Shown: positions 32,856-45,525, counted from the stretch's first letter. The stretch: DNA of 64,000 nt from Avena insularis (GCA_023614405.1 CM042684.1:473627650-473691649); one strand, 5' to 3'. Numbers and translations are program-made. Notes: generated by a model not told the origin, from the letters alone.

Positions 32856-33561
32856 TCAACGAGTCGTGCGCTTGGCGATCTCGTCGGCATCATAGTTGTC
32901 TCCTTGAGGAATGTGGAGTAGCTCCATGCCTAGAAGATACTTCTCGAGCCTGCGTACCTCTCCGAGGTAAGCCACCATGTGCTCAACCTTGGGCTTGTAG
33001 CTCTTGTTGGATAAGTTAACAAGGAGCAAGGAGTCCCCTTGAACCCTGATGCGCTTGATGCTGAGGGTGATGGCTGCTTTGACGGCCGCTATGAGACCCT
33101 CATATTCGGCGATGTCGTTGGAGCGCTTAACCTCATCCTTGAAGCATAGTTGAATGATGTAAAAAAGCTTTTCACCGGTGGGTGAGGTGAGTACTATTGC
33201 CGAGCTACACCGTCACTGCCGAATGCGCTGCCAAAGTTCACGACCCAGCGACCGGGAGCTACCTTCCCCGACAGCTGGGTTTCCTCCTCCTTGACTTCCT
33301 CCACGAATGGATCGGTCCATTCCGCGGCAAACTCGGCCAGGGCCCTAGACTTGATGGCAAGGGACGTATCGAATGTCTGCTTGAAAGGCTATAACTCGAA
33401 TGCCCACTCAGTCACGCGCCCCGTGGCGTTAGAGTTGCGCAGGACTGTCTCCAGGGGGAACTTGGTTACCACCTTGATGGGATGGCCGTAGAAGTATTGC
33501 CACTGCTTCCTCGAGGCTATGAGAAGCGTGTAGAGGAGCTTCTACTGCATTGGGTAGCGTT
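32856..33561 (-). pseudogene. Gypsy pol fragment: RT C-terminus and RNase H
   Basis: On the minus strand, 33561-33260 reads KLLYTLLIASRK, FPLETVLRN, ATGRVTEWAFEL and AIKSRALAEFAAEWT, the RT/RNase H connection of Tat/Retrosat-type Gypsy elements, with TAG stops at two places. RNase H follows (33215-32856). It has SPTGEKLFY, NDIAEYEG (catalytic Glu), VQGDSLLLV (Asp), HIPQGDN and DADEIAK (Asp), ending at a TGA at 32858-32856. The RNase H frame is open for about 110 codons. The LTR follows after only about 270 bp, so the integrase is missing. The element could not integrate by itself. Confidence 0.75.
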
Positions 33562-34945
33562 GATGTCTACGCACTTCTATTCTTGTAGACAGTTGTTGGG
33601 CCTCCAAGTGTAGAGGTTTGTAAAACAGCAGCAAGTTTTCCCTTAAGTGGATCACCCAAGGTTTATCGAACTCAGGGAGGAAGTGGTCAAAGGTATCCCC
33701 TCTCAAGCAACCCTGCAATCAAGATACAAGAAGTCTCTTGTGTCCCCAACACACCCAATACACTTGTCAGGTGTATAGGTGCACTAGTTCGGCGAAGAAA
33801 TAGTGAAATACAAGTGGTATAGATAATTATAAGTGGTAACGGTGATAGAAAATAGCTTGATGGCGTGGAAAAGACTAAAGTAAAACTGAAATAAAGATAG
33901 AAGCAAGCAAACATGTAATAGATCTAATAGCAAACGGTGTTTCAGTGCTTAGAAACAAGGCCTAGGGATCATACTTTCACTAGTGAGCACTCTCATATAA
34001 ATATCTTCTCTTTATGATACTACTCTTAACTACTCTCCGTTTGGACACTCTAATAACAGCACACCTCAAAGTAAGCCTTTCCCATCTAGATAACCCCACA
34101 CTGTCACCTTGAGCACTATATGGTTCCAACAAACACCACAATTTCATAGAAACATCCAACTCCAAATATAACTCATAACAAGTATTTGTAATCTCTAGCC
34201 TAAGTGCCACCATGGTGTGCACGCTGTCACTTTCACACACATGGGGAGAACAGAGATCTATTAAAGCACTTGAGTAGCAAGGTAGATCTATAGATTACAA
34301 GCTCATGATCTCAATAAGATCATGCATAGAGAGAGAGATGAACACATAGCTACGGTAGAACCCTTAGCCTCGAGAGAGACCTACTCCCTCCTCATCATGG
34401 GAATCAACAATGGTGATGGAGATGGTGGTGGAGATCGATGGAGATGGCTCAGGCACTTTCTGTCCCGGCAGGTGCGAACAGAGACTTCTGTCCCGAATCT
34501 CCCCTTGGTGGGCGGCCATGGAACTTTTCGTGGATTTCTGATTGACAACCTAGGGTTTATGCATCGGGAGGCTCTTATAGGCAAGAGGGGAGACCGAGGT
34601 GGTGCCGGAGCGGCCCACACCACCCCCTGGTGTGGCGTGGCCTGGCCCGCGCCACCAGGTGGTGTGGCCACCCTCTGGCCCTTCTCTATCTCGTATTTTG
34701 GCTCCAGATGTCTTCCGGTAAAATAGTGACTTTGGCTTTTATCCCGTCCAATTCCGAGAATATTCATTTTCTCACTTCCTAGAACCAAAAACAGCAGAAA
34801 ACAGGCAGCTGGCACTGTGGGTCTTGTTAATAGGTTAGTCCAAGAAATCATATGAAAAGTACTCCAAAGTGTGGACAAAACATAAGAAAGTAGATAAAAC
34901 CAAGCATGGAACATCAAAAATTATAGATACATTTGCAATATATCA
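33562..34945 (-). mobile_element. LTR inserted in the Gypsy RT (family X, solo copy)
   Basis: It begins on the plus strand TGATGTCTACGCAC and ends gcaatatatca. The minus-strand start is therefore TGATATATTGC, similar to the widespread Triticeae LTR type TGATACGTCTCCAACGTATC. It splits the RT frame. 34946 onward continues the same protein (HPVYFISMMLRDA). The flanks AGCGT (33557-33561) and AGTGC (34946-34950) are only partly alike, so the target duplication is mutated or I have misplaced an end. A second copy of this LTR family starts at 51189. Confidence 0.7.
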
Positions 34946-35154
34946 AGTGCTCGTGAGCATCACGGAGCATCATGCTGATGAAGTAGACGGGATGTTGCAC
35001 GAGCTATCTGGTGACCGGACGCGTGCTCGTCCGGTGCTAGGTGCGGACATGGAGTCTAAACCACCCAGGAGCTCTGCAAGGCGAGAGTGCCACACCCCCT
35101 CTTAGCTATCTCTAGTGTGGAGCGGAGCAACCTTCGGGCTTCGAGCAACACAGC
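34946..35154 (-). pseudogene. Continuation of the Gypsy RT fragment
   Basis: On the minus strand the part near 34950-35000 reads VQHPVYFISMMLRDAHEH, the RT segment just upstream of YPMQ at 33550. The rest towards 35154 is decayed. The solo LTR at 35155 ends the fragment. Confidence 0.6.
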
Positions 35155-36814
35155 TGATGAGTGCAAGTGCACATATCAATTGTAGCTAGTTTTGAAGTAA
35201 AGGTATCGAACCCACAGAGAGCTATTGGTAAAAGTCTTTATACCCCCTCGTTACTATTTACTAGAGAGTACTTGTAAGTTATCTTAAATTCCAAGTAAAG
35301 GGTGTATAAAGAGTGTGTTTGAATTAGTGCTAAAGTAAACAAGAACAAAGTAAATAACAAAAGTAAACTAAAGCGAGAGAGTGTCTATGAAGTTTTGTGT
35401 AATATGATTGAGGGGTTCTCAAGGAGTGTAGGATTCACCACTAGCATGGAATAATTATGAATGATTAGAATAACATATTCCTTATGTCATGACATGTGTG
35501 GAGAGAGCTCCATAATAAGATGTTCACTACAAGGCTCGTAGGAAGCCACTTTGTTGAGCCAAGAGTGAAATCACCTCTAAATAACCACTGCGATGTCTGA
35601 GAGCAATCACCCATATAAACCACCACAATTGAGCATCTCCCCGTGGATATCGTAATTAGCTTAAGGAGTCCCTCTAATCCTCCTTTGACCGTGTAGGTTA
35701 CGAGCCGACGCCAATCTGTCACGGGGCATTCCAGGTACGCTTCCAAGATACGTCCAAAGGATTTCTCCCTCTCTTTAGTCCCAAGGGAAAATGATATGCG
35801 AACGACTACACATACCATCTAAAGAGAGAGATCAAACACAATATATAGATTAATGGATCTTTGTACACAAGTAATAGACCATCTTTATTTCAATGCATAA
35901 TAATACTAGGGTTTCACCATCCCTCCCCAAGAACAAGGAAACTACTCATACATGAAGGGGATCAATATCATGGCAATTGTATGAATGCAATATGAAAGTA
36001 CAATTGAATACAAGTGCAAATCCACAATAGAGATTGGACTACAACAAAGTAAACAAAGGAGATTGATGTGAAGACGATGTTGATGAAGATGGCGATGAAG
36101 ATCGATGTGTAGCCCTTCAAGATGCAAGAATCCTATCTCCCTTGAGCGTATGGTAGTGTAGATCTTGTGGGTGGCAGTTATGGAGGCGGCGGAGCGGCAG
36201 GGCTCCGCCCCTATGGCGTGTGTGGACTCTCTCCCTTGTTCTAGGGGTTTCCCCTCTTTAAATAGGCATCTGGAGGTCGATTTTGTGAACCGACAGAGCT
36301 AGGGGCCGAATATGCCCATTGGGCCTTCACAAATGTTGTTCCGCTTGACGAAACGAAGCCGTCAGTGCCCGTATCAGTGGTCGTTATGCGAACAGTACTC
36401 CGCGGTGTTTTAGCCGCCATTTCTTCATACAGACTCCGATTGAGGTGTTCTTTGGCTCGTTGGATTCGTATGGACAAGGGATACAACACCATGGACTTGG
36501 ATGTTGATTTGGAGTTGATGGAAAAACTCACTTCTTCCTCCCCTCAAATGGCTAAGTCTGGTGCCTGCAACTCTTCCATATTGAATCCTCTTCGTTCCTT
36601 TTATCCATGATTCTCCATAGCACCTACACACAAATCAAAGACAAGAAAAAGGTAATAAAATCCTAATAAAATTAATATTGTGCAAATCCCATGTGGAAAT
36701 GAATGAAAACTAATAATCATACACAATAGGCATAGTTATAGATAGATGTAACATGTATGAGTGAAAATATGAATAATTTATATACTTAGATATGCATCAA
36801 TTTTGGACTCATCA
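35155..36814 (-). mobile_element. Solo LTR (1.66 kb), Athila/Gypsy type
   Basis: On the plus strand it starts TGATGAGTGCAAGTGCAC and ends ttttggactcatca, so the minus-strand start is TGATGAGTCCAAAATTG. The flanks are ACAGC (35150-35154) and GCAGC (36815-36819), a 5-bp duplication with one change. No coding sequence is seen. It lies between the RT fragment and the PBS of the minus-strand Gypsy element. Confidence 0.7.
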
Positions 36815-36919
36815 GCAGCCATCGGCGTGGATGCGGTGGGGGCCTTCTCTCCGCTCAGCCTGTGCCTTGGCATGGGCCACCATAACGATGTCAACAAAGA
36901 GGACCTTGAAAGCGCGCCT

Positions 36920-36942
36920 CGGTCCCCTACCCGGTGTGCCAA
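36920..36942 (-). other. Primer-binding-site-like sequence on the minus strand
   Basis: On the minus strand, TTTGGCACACCGGGTAGGGG directly follows a CCGACA that could end an LTR (plus strand tgtcgg at 36943). This layout is that of a 5' LTR/PBS border. Only about 105 bp separate it from the solo LTR, so most of gag and pol of this element is deleted. Confidence 0.5.
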
Positions 36943-38828
36943 ATGTCGGAGAACGGATGCCTGGTGAGAGAACAGGGGCACCGACGAGCCCCAGATTTGT
37001 GAGTGGACTAAACACGCGCTTAGATCTTCAACACGATGATAGGGCGACAGATCCCGCACACGATGTTCGACGAGATTTTGTGCCAAAGAATATTTTAAAT
37101 ATTTGTGCATAGAATCGACCAAAATAGTGGTTACAAGAAATACTTTATTTACATACGATACATGCGCGTGTCTTGGCTTTATTTCGAGCAGGTACATGGC
37201 TAAAAGGCTCGTGTATAGTGAAGTCGCAAAGCTAGTAGTCAACAACGTATATACGTCTGGCCGAGCTAGCTAGCTAGGATGCATCAAAATACATCCTCGT
37301 TGAAGGGCATGTCTACGCCGGGCTTTCTGCACGTAGCTGATTGATTACGAGCGACCGGTGCCGGAGCTTGGTTCACGTACGAGTCTAGCATGTCGCAGAA
37401 TCGTACATGTGCCGAGCCAATCGATCGGCCGGCCCGAGAGAAGGCCCACACGCATGTTCTAGAAGAACTCGAGATAGAATTTTGAACGGCACCCGTCCAT
37501 CTCGAGCAGATCAGCCGTGCAGGTATGTACGTCTCAGATTGTACTTTCCTTTTGTTTTCCTTGTGCAGACGTGCAGGTCAAGAAGATCAACCGAAGAGAT
37601 AAGAGGCCGGACGTTTTCTATTCTATCTACTCCAAGGAAATCGGAAAGGCTGAGCAGCCGATGCCTCGCGCAGCCCTGGTCCCCGACTATATATACTGGC
37701 GCAGAGGAGGGACACAGGGGGAGGAATCGGAGAAAAAAAGCTGGCAGGAGAGAGCTCACCACCGGAGGCGCAGCCTGAAGAGATCACATCCAGGAAGACT
37801 TACGCAAGAGAAGAATCAGCTGATCAAGAGGCAGAGAAGAACCAGCTGATCAAGAGCGAGAAGAGCTTGAGGATCAGCTGATCAAGAGGCAGAGAAGAAC
37901 CAGCTGATCAAGAGCGAGAAGAGCTTGAGGAAACACGTACTGGAGTAGATCTCACCACGGGTAGAGTTCATGTTTAAATTGTTTCTTCTCTTCCTTTCAC
38001 CGTCAAAGCTAGTCATCGCCGTCGGTGGCCGGAGGCATGGACCAGCCCACGTCCTATCAGTCGGAAGCCGGAAGCGGGAGTTGATGGAGCACGATGGAAT
38101 GGAAGACCCGACGCTGCCGGAGCACGCCAAGAAGCAGCCCGTTGGTCGGTGCACCGCCCACGCTGTCGGCTCACCGCTGCCAGAAGCGACTGAGGGGATA
38201 GCATGGCCCGAGATCAGAACCCGCTCACTGGAAGCCGGAGTCACCGACGTGCGTCTCGACTACATCACGCCCAACCATTGCTCGCCGTCAGGGTCACGGG
38301 AGCTGCCCAATGGCTCGTCACGGGTCCAAGGCAAAGACCGGCGTTCACGTTCACGCGACCCTCTTGAAGAGCTAGGTGGTCGAAGGCGGTTGACGTACAG
38401 GTTCAGCTCGGCGTACAGGCTCAGCTCGGCCAGTATACATGCCGCACAACTGGCGTATAGGTTCACCTCCACCCGGGCCAGACGGACGGACGCGGGTGTA
38501 CAGGTGCAAGGCCGCCCACGAACAGCCAGAAGGACAGGTGCAGCTCGGCGTCATGAGCGACTCGGTTCAGCGGACGTGCCGCCGCCGGTGCATACGTGCA
38601 TGCGCTTGTGCACCAGGCCATGCATATGCATCGTGTACTGATGAGCTGCACTGGATGGATGGTGCGTACAGATCGTGAGCTACGTTGTGTTTGATGTATA
38701 GGTTCAGCTTGCCTCCGGATGCAGCTCTCGACGTGCAGTTTCGCGACCGACGCACAGGAGTAGCCCGAAGCGCAGACTTAGTCGGATAACGCCCTGACAC
38801 CACCCCTACGTGACCATGAGACGGAACT
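36943..38828. other. Unresolved LTR-like region with TATA box and short repeats
   Basis: The left part is probably a minus-strand LTR whose right end was not found. A plus-strand TATA-like gactatatatactgg occurs at 37685-37700. A 223-residue ORF (37970-38641) has no recognised domain and is Arg-rich. A phrase like gta(c/t)aggttcagct is repeated several times at 38395-38470 and 38695. I cannot name the element. Confidence 0.35.
37815..37930 (+). repeat. Two perfect 58-bp tandem copies
   Basis: 37815-37872 and 37873-37930 are identical. Each contains two cagctgatcaagag phrases. The perfect identity suggests a very recent duplication or an assembly slip. Confidence 0.9.
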
Positions 38829-39536
38829 TGTCACGCCCGCTGCCGTAAACTCGGTGTCGCGGCAAGACGAAGAAACCGACCACACTGGCTATGCCGACTT
38901 GAGTGCGCTTCGGTTTTATACTGATGTCGGTCTCTTTATAAAATACACCCGTGAGGAATACCCCTTGCACACCCCGACGAAGCCGCAAAGTCGTCAAGAA
39001 GCCCTAACCAAGCGGACTGCATCCATCTACATTAACAACTCTTCATCGCCGTTCAAGACCGACGAGGCACAACGACAAGGGCGGGCGAGGTCGAAGCGAA
39101 GGCCACGTTTTCAGCGGCGCATGTACCGACGAGGACACGGGCTCTGCCGCTGCCCACACACACCACCGCCATCACTATGCATGCATGACGTGAAGCGAAG
39201 ACGACCACACGGCTTAATCGGAGGTGTCTCGCGGCGTAACCCGCGAGAGTAATTAACCGGGAGTCTTCCGAGGCCCCGGGAACTAGGAGACTGCAATCGC
39301 CATTGTCAGGCTGGCCATGCTAGTAGGCCATGGAGTGCAATATGTGGGAATTGTATTTGTTGTCTATATGATTAATGAAATACTTTTCCCTTCACTTTTT
39401 GTTCTTTTGTGTATTTATAAGATACACTGGCACACCCGCACTCTTTCTTTTTCTTTATCATACCCTGGTGCGTATGAGAGAACTACCCGCTACCGCAAGT
39501 ACTCGCGGAGGAGTCTTGTACGTTTTTCTCGTGTCA
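38829..39536 (+). mobile_element. 5' LTR of a plus-strand Gypsy-like element (element E)
   Basis: It starts TGTCACGCCCGC and ends tctcgtgtca, followed after 5 bp by a PBS. A TATA box (tttataaaatac) is at 38935-38946. It is about 708 bp long. The corresponding 3' LTR is not seen in the window. Confidence 0.6.
38935..38946 (+). promoter_or_regulatory. TATA box in the LTR of element E
   Basis: tttataaaatac lies about 600 bp before the PBS, in U3/R position. It would drive genomic RNA through gag. Confidence 0.5.
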
Positions 39537-39541
39537 AACAA

Positions 39542-39561
39542 ATTGGCACGCCCGGTGGGAC
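39542..39561 (+). other. Primer binding site of element E
   Basis: attggcacgcccggtgggac follows the LTR end. The form TTGGCACGCCCGGTGGGAC is common behind LTRs of Tat/Retrosat-type Gypsy elements in grasses. Confidence 0.65.
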
Positions 39562-39718
39562 GTGGTTCTCCTCCCATCTTTGCTTCGCCGTGGTCGTCGG
39601 AATCGTCTTCGCTCGCTCATCCATCTGCACAACATACTGCATGACAAGGCACATGTATTGAGTTCCGCTGATCAATGATCATGTTCATGCAGGAGGACCA
39701 TACGACTACACCGAGCCT

Positions 39719-40507
39719 ATGACGATCCAGTTTGGGTCGCGGCCGCCCATGATTTTCTTCGAGATGGGCGCCATGGTGTACATGCACGAAGCTCAAGACC
39801 CTGCGCAGTTCCAGGTCTTGAAGAACAAGAAAGCGCAAAAGCGAGCGGCTGCCAAAGCAAAGAAGGAGCGTCAGGAGCTGATGCTTGAGGCTCGAGCCCT
39901 GTTGAAGGAGTCCACGAGGGCCGAGATCAAAGGAAACGTGGAGGCGGCTCAACGCCTCTGCATCAAGGCTGCCAATAGACGTACAAGTGCGGCGTCACTT
40001 CGCGCGCCTACCTCAACATTGCCGTCGGTGCCACCCAAACCAATGACTAGGCGCACCAAGGTGGAGCTCATCGAGGGCTTGGAGGCTGCCTCCTACCACT
40101 TGTGGAGGCTGATGGCAAGCGCACGCTTGTCAGATAGCCCGCACCCGCTTCGGAACTACATGAGGAAGTACCGCAAGGTACAACGTCTCTAACAACAGAT
40201 AAGCTCGCGTGTCACCCAATGCGCGGTACCCGAGGAGGATTGGTCCCTTGGGGCTGGGGACCTTGCCGACAAGGTGTTCACCTACATGAATATCACCATC
40301 CCACCCTACGACTTGTTCCCCGATGAATGGGCAAACGAACCACTGAAGGTCAAGCGGATGGTGAGGCGCGCCATCATGAAGGAGTTTTGGAAGCGGCGTT
40401 CACGCAAGGAGCCCAGTCTTCCAGGCCCAACGATCGCCATCAATCGAGGAGATTCTCGCGGTGGCATGTGGGCACCATGCCTCCACACTTCGACAGTGGA
40501 CGGATGA
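39719..40507 (+). pseudogene. gag-region ORF of element E, broken
   Basis: Frame from ATG 39719 with a TAA at 40190-40192, then open in the same frame to TGA 40505-40507. The first part (IFFEMGAMVYMHEAQD; Lys/Arg/Ala-rich KKAQKRAAAKAKKER) and the second (ITIPPYDLFPDEWANEP, KRMVRRAIM) look like the N-terminal part of gag in non-chromoviral grass Gypsy elements. A capsid role is inferred and no zinc knuckle is seen. More gag-like sequence continues in shifted frames to 41490 (41173-41490 rich in Ser/Thr/Pro). The gene is non-functional. Confidence 0.55.
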
Positions 40508-41534
40508 TCCCTTCCAAATGACAACAGGTTTGCTGTTCTTCGGAGCGAGGCACCTGCTCCACGTGACGAGGACCTATGGCGCGAGTTTCGCCAACTCTAG
40601 GAGCAAATGAACAACATCCAGAGGCGGCTCCATCAAGGTGCGCCACGGACATCACCAACACGAGCTGGGGGCAGGACGACACGGCAAGCTCCGAGCTATC
40701 GTCCTCAACATGAGCATTGTACCTTGGCACCACGACGTCCGCCTTCACCAACCCGACCCATCCGTGGGAGGCATCCAAACTTGCCTCCACGATGGAACCA
40801 ATGGTCACGTAATCAAGGTGATGAGAGGAATTCTCGTCCCACCCAAGTGTGGCGACCAAGGGATCCTCTGCGAGCTCCACTCCCTCCTCGACCTTCTTCC
40901 TTCCTAGGCGGGGAGATCAACTTCAAGTGCAGCTACCACGAGAAATGTCCGCTTCAACTTCTCATGCTGCACCAGCACTTCTGCCCACGCCATGTGTACC
41001 TTCCAGGGCCTCCACGGAGAACCAGAGCAAGCGGGAGAGGTGGCAAAGGAATCGACGAGTTCTATACAAAGAACTCGAAGACTTGGTACTACGGTATACC
41101 CCAGTCCACGTGCGACCCGATGGCGGAGTCGTGTAGGAAAATGACAAGATAGGCTTCCGCATCTCCCCTGAGTTGGAGCAATACGAGTGGTACAATTACC
41201 TGCTCAGCCGCCTAACACCGAAGCCACGTAAGACATCCTCAGGGCATGCGGGGGAGAAGACGACGAGGGTCAGGCCAGTGCTCCCCTCAGCAAACCCGAA
41301 GAAAGGCGACACACAGGTAAAGTCTACGACAACATCTGCATCCCAAGAGAAGCAAGAGACCCCGCCAAGCACGGCGACTCTGATGGAAGGAGTCGAGGAA
41401 TCTCATCCCACATCCTCCTCCAACCCTGAGGCCGATTCTGGGGCTACAACCAATTCTGCCCCGGGAAAAGGTGCGACGCTACACGTATAACCTTCTCTTG
41501 TTTCCCCCGCAGGTGTGGAACAAGGCCAGGGGAA
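40508..41534 (+). pseudogene. Decayed gag/linker sequence of element E
   Basis: Fragments in all three frames (for example 40638-40907, 40607-41152 and 41173-41490) suggest one reading frame broken by several indels. YEWYNYLLSRL near 41190 may belong to gag. The sequence stops at 41534 where the LARD-like element is inserted and resumes at 50461. Confidence 0.45.
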
Positions 41535-44500
41535 TGTGGCATCCCGCAAACCACTACTAGAAAATCGCGTTGTTTTTGTGCATTGCATCATCATGACCGC
41601 ATGCTCATGTCATCATGCCACATTGCATTTGAGCATCGTCATCATCTTGCATTTGCTTGCATAAAACTATTTGCGGGAAAACCTAATTTGTTTTCTAAAC
41701 GCCCCGTCTTTATTCAAACGCAAAACCCGGGTCTCCGGATTATTTTGTTTTGTCTGATATCGGTTTGCAAAAGTCTGTTTGGAATAAATAAAATATTTAA
41801 TTATTTTTAGTGGGGGCAGTCGAACGGGCCGAATCGACCCGAGCGACCACCCCCAGAAAAATCGGTCCATCCTAAAACCTTTTTCCACCCAGACCTAGTC
41901 TACCCAGCCCTACCTCCACCTCACCCCAGCCTATCCTCTCTCGCCACATCACCTCTCTCCCTCACCCCCTCCAATCAGCTGCTGCCACCTCACCTCCTCT
42001 CAACCTACCACACACCCACACAAACACAACACACACCACTCCCTCTCTCACCCTGCCGCCCCAGCACGCACGCGACACACACCAACCACGCACACAGCCC
42101 CCACTGCCGCGCCTCGGTCCCACCACCGCCCCACGCTTGGCCCACCGCCCCCACCTCCCTGCACCCTCCCAGGTCCGCTTTCCCGAGCGAACCGCCCCGC
42201 AGCCTCTTCTCGCCCATCGCGCTTCTCCGCTTCCGCTCCCCGGCTGGGCCGACCTGCCGCCCTTTCCCGGCCGCCGCCTCAAGGCCACCTCGCCTCTGGT
42301 TCCGCTGGCCGCCTCCCCTGGGCCCGCCTCCTCCGCCGCTCCTCTCCTCGCTGCCCATACAGCTGATCTCAGCCCGGCGCCTGCCGAGCTTCCGCCGCTT
42401 TCCACCCCAGCGCCAGCTGCCGCTCTCCTCAGGTTGCGCCGGCCACAGCCTCGGCGCCGCCACTCGCCTCCACCTCCCGCCGACGCCTCCGCCGCCCTCA
42501 CCGCCTCGCTGCCTCGCCTCCAGCGCCGCCCACCTCACGCCCGAAGCTCCTCCGTCTGGTCCGGCCACCTCTCCCTCAGCTTGCCGGCTCACCTCGCCAA
42601 GCCTCGCCGGCCTCGCCCGCACCGCCTCCTCTCCTTCGCTGCGTCCCCGCCGCCCCGGAGCTCATCTGCCGCCAGGTCCCCTGCGTGCCTTGCTGTTTGC
42701 TGCCGTTGACGCCCGCAGGTGTACATGCGTACGCAGGGGTCAAGGACCGCAAGACACCGTCGCCAACTCGCCCAGCTTGTTCCTGGAAGACGCATGGTTG
42801 CAACAAGTCGGAGCCACAAGACCATCGGTGCCACTCGGAGACCGCACCAACGGGTAACCCAAGTTCTCCACCGACCACCGAAGTCCGGAACATCGAGGCC
42901 CCTTCACGGATCCGAAGCCCCGAACCCGAAGGTATTCTACATGGAAGACAAGAACACCTACTGGACCCGGTGAAGCGGGCGCCTCAAGATCTACTTCACG
43001 GACTCGAGTACCCGGCACCCGATCCACTCAAGTTCGCCATCAACGACAAGAACGACAAAGAACTGTGGCGAGTCCGATGCCCCGACGCCACCAAGTACTC
43101 CCTCCCGAACGCCAAGATCTCCGTGAGACGACAAGACCGACAACATGGTCCGACCATCGGATGCGACAAGATCTACTTCGTTGTTCGAGATCGACCCGTC
43201 GAACCGACCCTGAGATCGAACCCCGAACCCAGATCCGGACCTCGATCACCCGAACCCCGAACCCCAAGCTCGAACCCTAATGTGTGAACCCCTTCCCGAA
43301 ACCCTATTTTATAATATAATACAACTTGTTGCACATTAAATTGTCATACTTGCATGCATCTTGTCATGTGGTTTGGAGGCCTTATGCCGATTCACCATAT
43401 AATTAAATATGGGGCCCATATGCGGGCAAATCTAGCCTTATATTGGCCTCATCTAAATTTGTGTCGCAAACCGGTACTATCTTTTGCCATGCTAAAACAA
43501 CATTTAATTGCGGGGTAGCTAAACAACATGAACCTATTAATTAATTGTCGGACCCCGGTTCCGCTTAATCTTGCCTAATTGCATCGCACCTCTGCCATGT
43601 CATACATCATGCATGCATCATGCCCGACCTTTTGCCGTAGTAATTAAATATTGCATCCGGTGTTTCTTCTAGTGTTTTGCTTCTTCATGATAAGGTCGTT
43701 GAGTTGATGTGAGATTCCGATCTTCTGATGAACCTTCGACAATGTTTTTTCAGCAGCATCTCCCTTTCTACCTATCTTACTTTTATAGTATTTATTTCCT
43801 CCTGTTGATCTATTGCTATCTGTGTTGCGATGCTCTAGTTCCGTACCCGTGATATCCTGTGCAGCCCTATATTGCCTTGGACACATCCTATTGCCTGTTG
43901 TTTGGTAGATAGTTTGACCTGCTGCGTAGTTGCTTGCTCAAGTGTTGTTGCGGTCGTCAAGTACCACAGCTTGTTGAAGAAGTGCCGCATGTCCAATGTT
44001 GAGATGATCATGGTTTACTTATCGCTCACTTTAATTACTGTTTAACAACTAAAATTGAATTAAGCGAGGCATCGTGGGTGATAGGTAAGATTTGGTTTCG
44101 ACCACCCACTTGTGTCCTGTAGGACCTGAGTTCTTGACACTGTCCGAGATCGAGCGCTAACCACAGGTGGGAGATATGGGCCCCCCATTGATTATTACCT
44201 GATTTCAAAGTATTGTACTGGGGGCCACAAACTAGTTTGGGGTTTTATTTACTATCCTGTACTTATGCCATGTTTTACTGCTTTATTTAAATTGTGCGAT
44301 GGATAGCACATCGCATCATTTAGGAGCGGGCCACGTCATAGTGTCGATACCCTGCTTGGGGATTTGCTGTCGCTCACAGCCGCTTGCCCAAACCTCATCT
44401 GCCTCGAGACCGCCGATTTCGCTATGGTGTCGACTTGGTGGGGTGGCCCCACGCATTTGCTTTTGTCTGGGAACGCCGTGACTTAGGCCCCGCCGACATA

Positions 44501-45525
44501 CCGATGGGTGTATGTTAACCGATCCGCAAAAGGGTCAAGTGCTTGTGGATACTTTGGTGCACCGCAGGTTAAATCTTTTCGAGAAGCCGTGTCCGCGGTT
44601 ATGGACGACTTGGAGCATGCTTGATCATAGACAACTATAACTAAAGTTTATCGTTATAAATTGATTTGGTATCCGATATGACTAGTAATCGATTCACCAC
44701 AACGGAATGGCTAAATAAAAGTACCAACAACTGCTGGGTTTTGGGTTTTCATGCTAATTGTATTTGACTAGTAAGTGTCACAACTTCAACGGAATGATTA
44801 ACTAAAAGTGTCCACTTTATTTTATCGTGATGATTATCTATACCGACTAGTAATTGCTGCAAACGAAAACTGAATAAATAAAACCGCCAACGTGTGAGTT
44901 CCTCGGTTGACTTCCTCGCTTGGTCTCGAGGGGAAACGCCAGATGGGTTTGTTTGATGCTAGTATCGTTGGATCCGAATAGGTCTTTCTCACCCTCTCTC
45001 GATAGCCGCCATTGTATCGAAGTCTCTATAGGTTGTTTAGTGCATGCCGCCGCTTCATCCACCATACCTTTGTAGGCGAGGATCACCAATTCTAGCCTTG
45101 CCGCATCGCCTCAGCATCGACCGCTTCTCTTTTTCCTTTGCCCTTTGTCGGCACCCCCTTTGTTTAAGCAGGTTTTGAGATCGACGTCGTTAGCAGTGGT
45201 TACCCTTCCGGCTTTGGCTCAAGGTGGTTATGGACGCCATTGGTTATTCTTCGTGGCTCTTAGCCCCATTTGCATCTTGTCCGTAGTCGGGCGCTATATC
45301 GCTTTCACGGTGATTTGGATCTTTGTACAGTATATTCGTATTCTTGACTCATTGAGTCGTTGTATATATATATCTGTCTTACGTGGGTCCCATCGAGGAC
45401 TGTTGTGTAATGTTATTACTGCTTTCCACCCGCACGAAGTGCTCGGTGGGCACCTTTTGAATCGCTTTCTATGCGGGTTTGGGGAATCGCTAAAACTTGC
45501 ATAGGGCCGATTCGAGGGTGTTACA
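41535..45525 (+). mobile_element. 5' LTR of the LARD-like element
   Basis: A 3991-bp non-coding LTR. The first 500 bp is AT-rich with cat/catc phrases (gcatgctcatgtcatcatgcc). 41880-42700 is extremely C-rich (anti-sense ORFs there are composition artefacts). 42700-43300 is an RNA-leader-like region, and the rest is AT-rich. Parts resemble the solo LTR at 58184-61737 (ctagtttggggttttat, atcctgtacttatgccatg), so both belong to one superfamily. Confidence 0.75.

Noticed and set aside
37970..38641. 223-residue plus-strand ORF
   Set aside because: Arg-rich and overlapping short repeats, with no recognised motif. It is within an LTR-like region. Kept only as part of an unresolved segment.
39542..39561. 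Possible tRNA-gene fragments at PBS sites (39542, 45529, 53573)
   Set aside because: Only 12-20 bp of tRNA complement, each right behind an LTR. They are primer sites, not tRNA genes.
41962..42709. Long GC-rich ORFs on both strands (179-205 residues)
   Set aside because: They lie in the C-rich centre of an LTR, are low in complexity and overlap each other in several frames. No domain is present.
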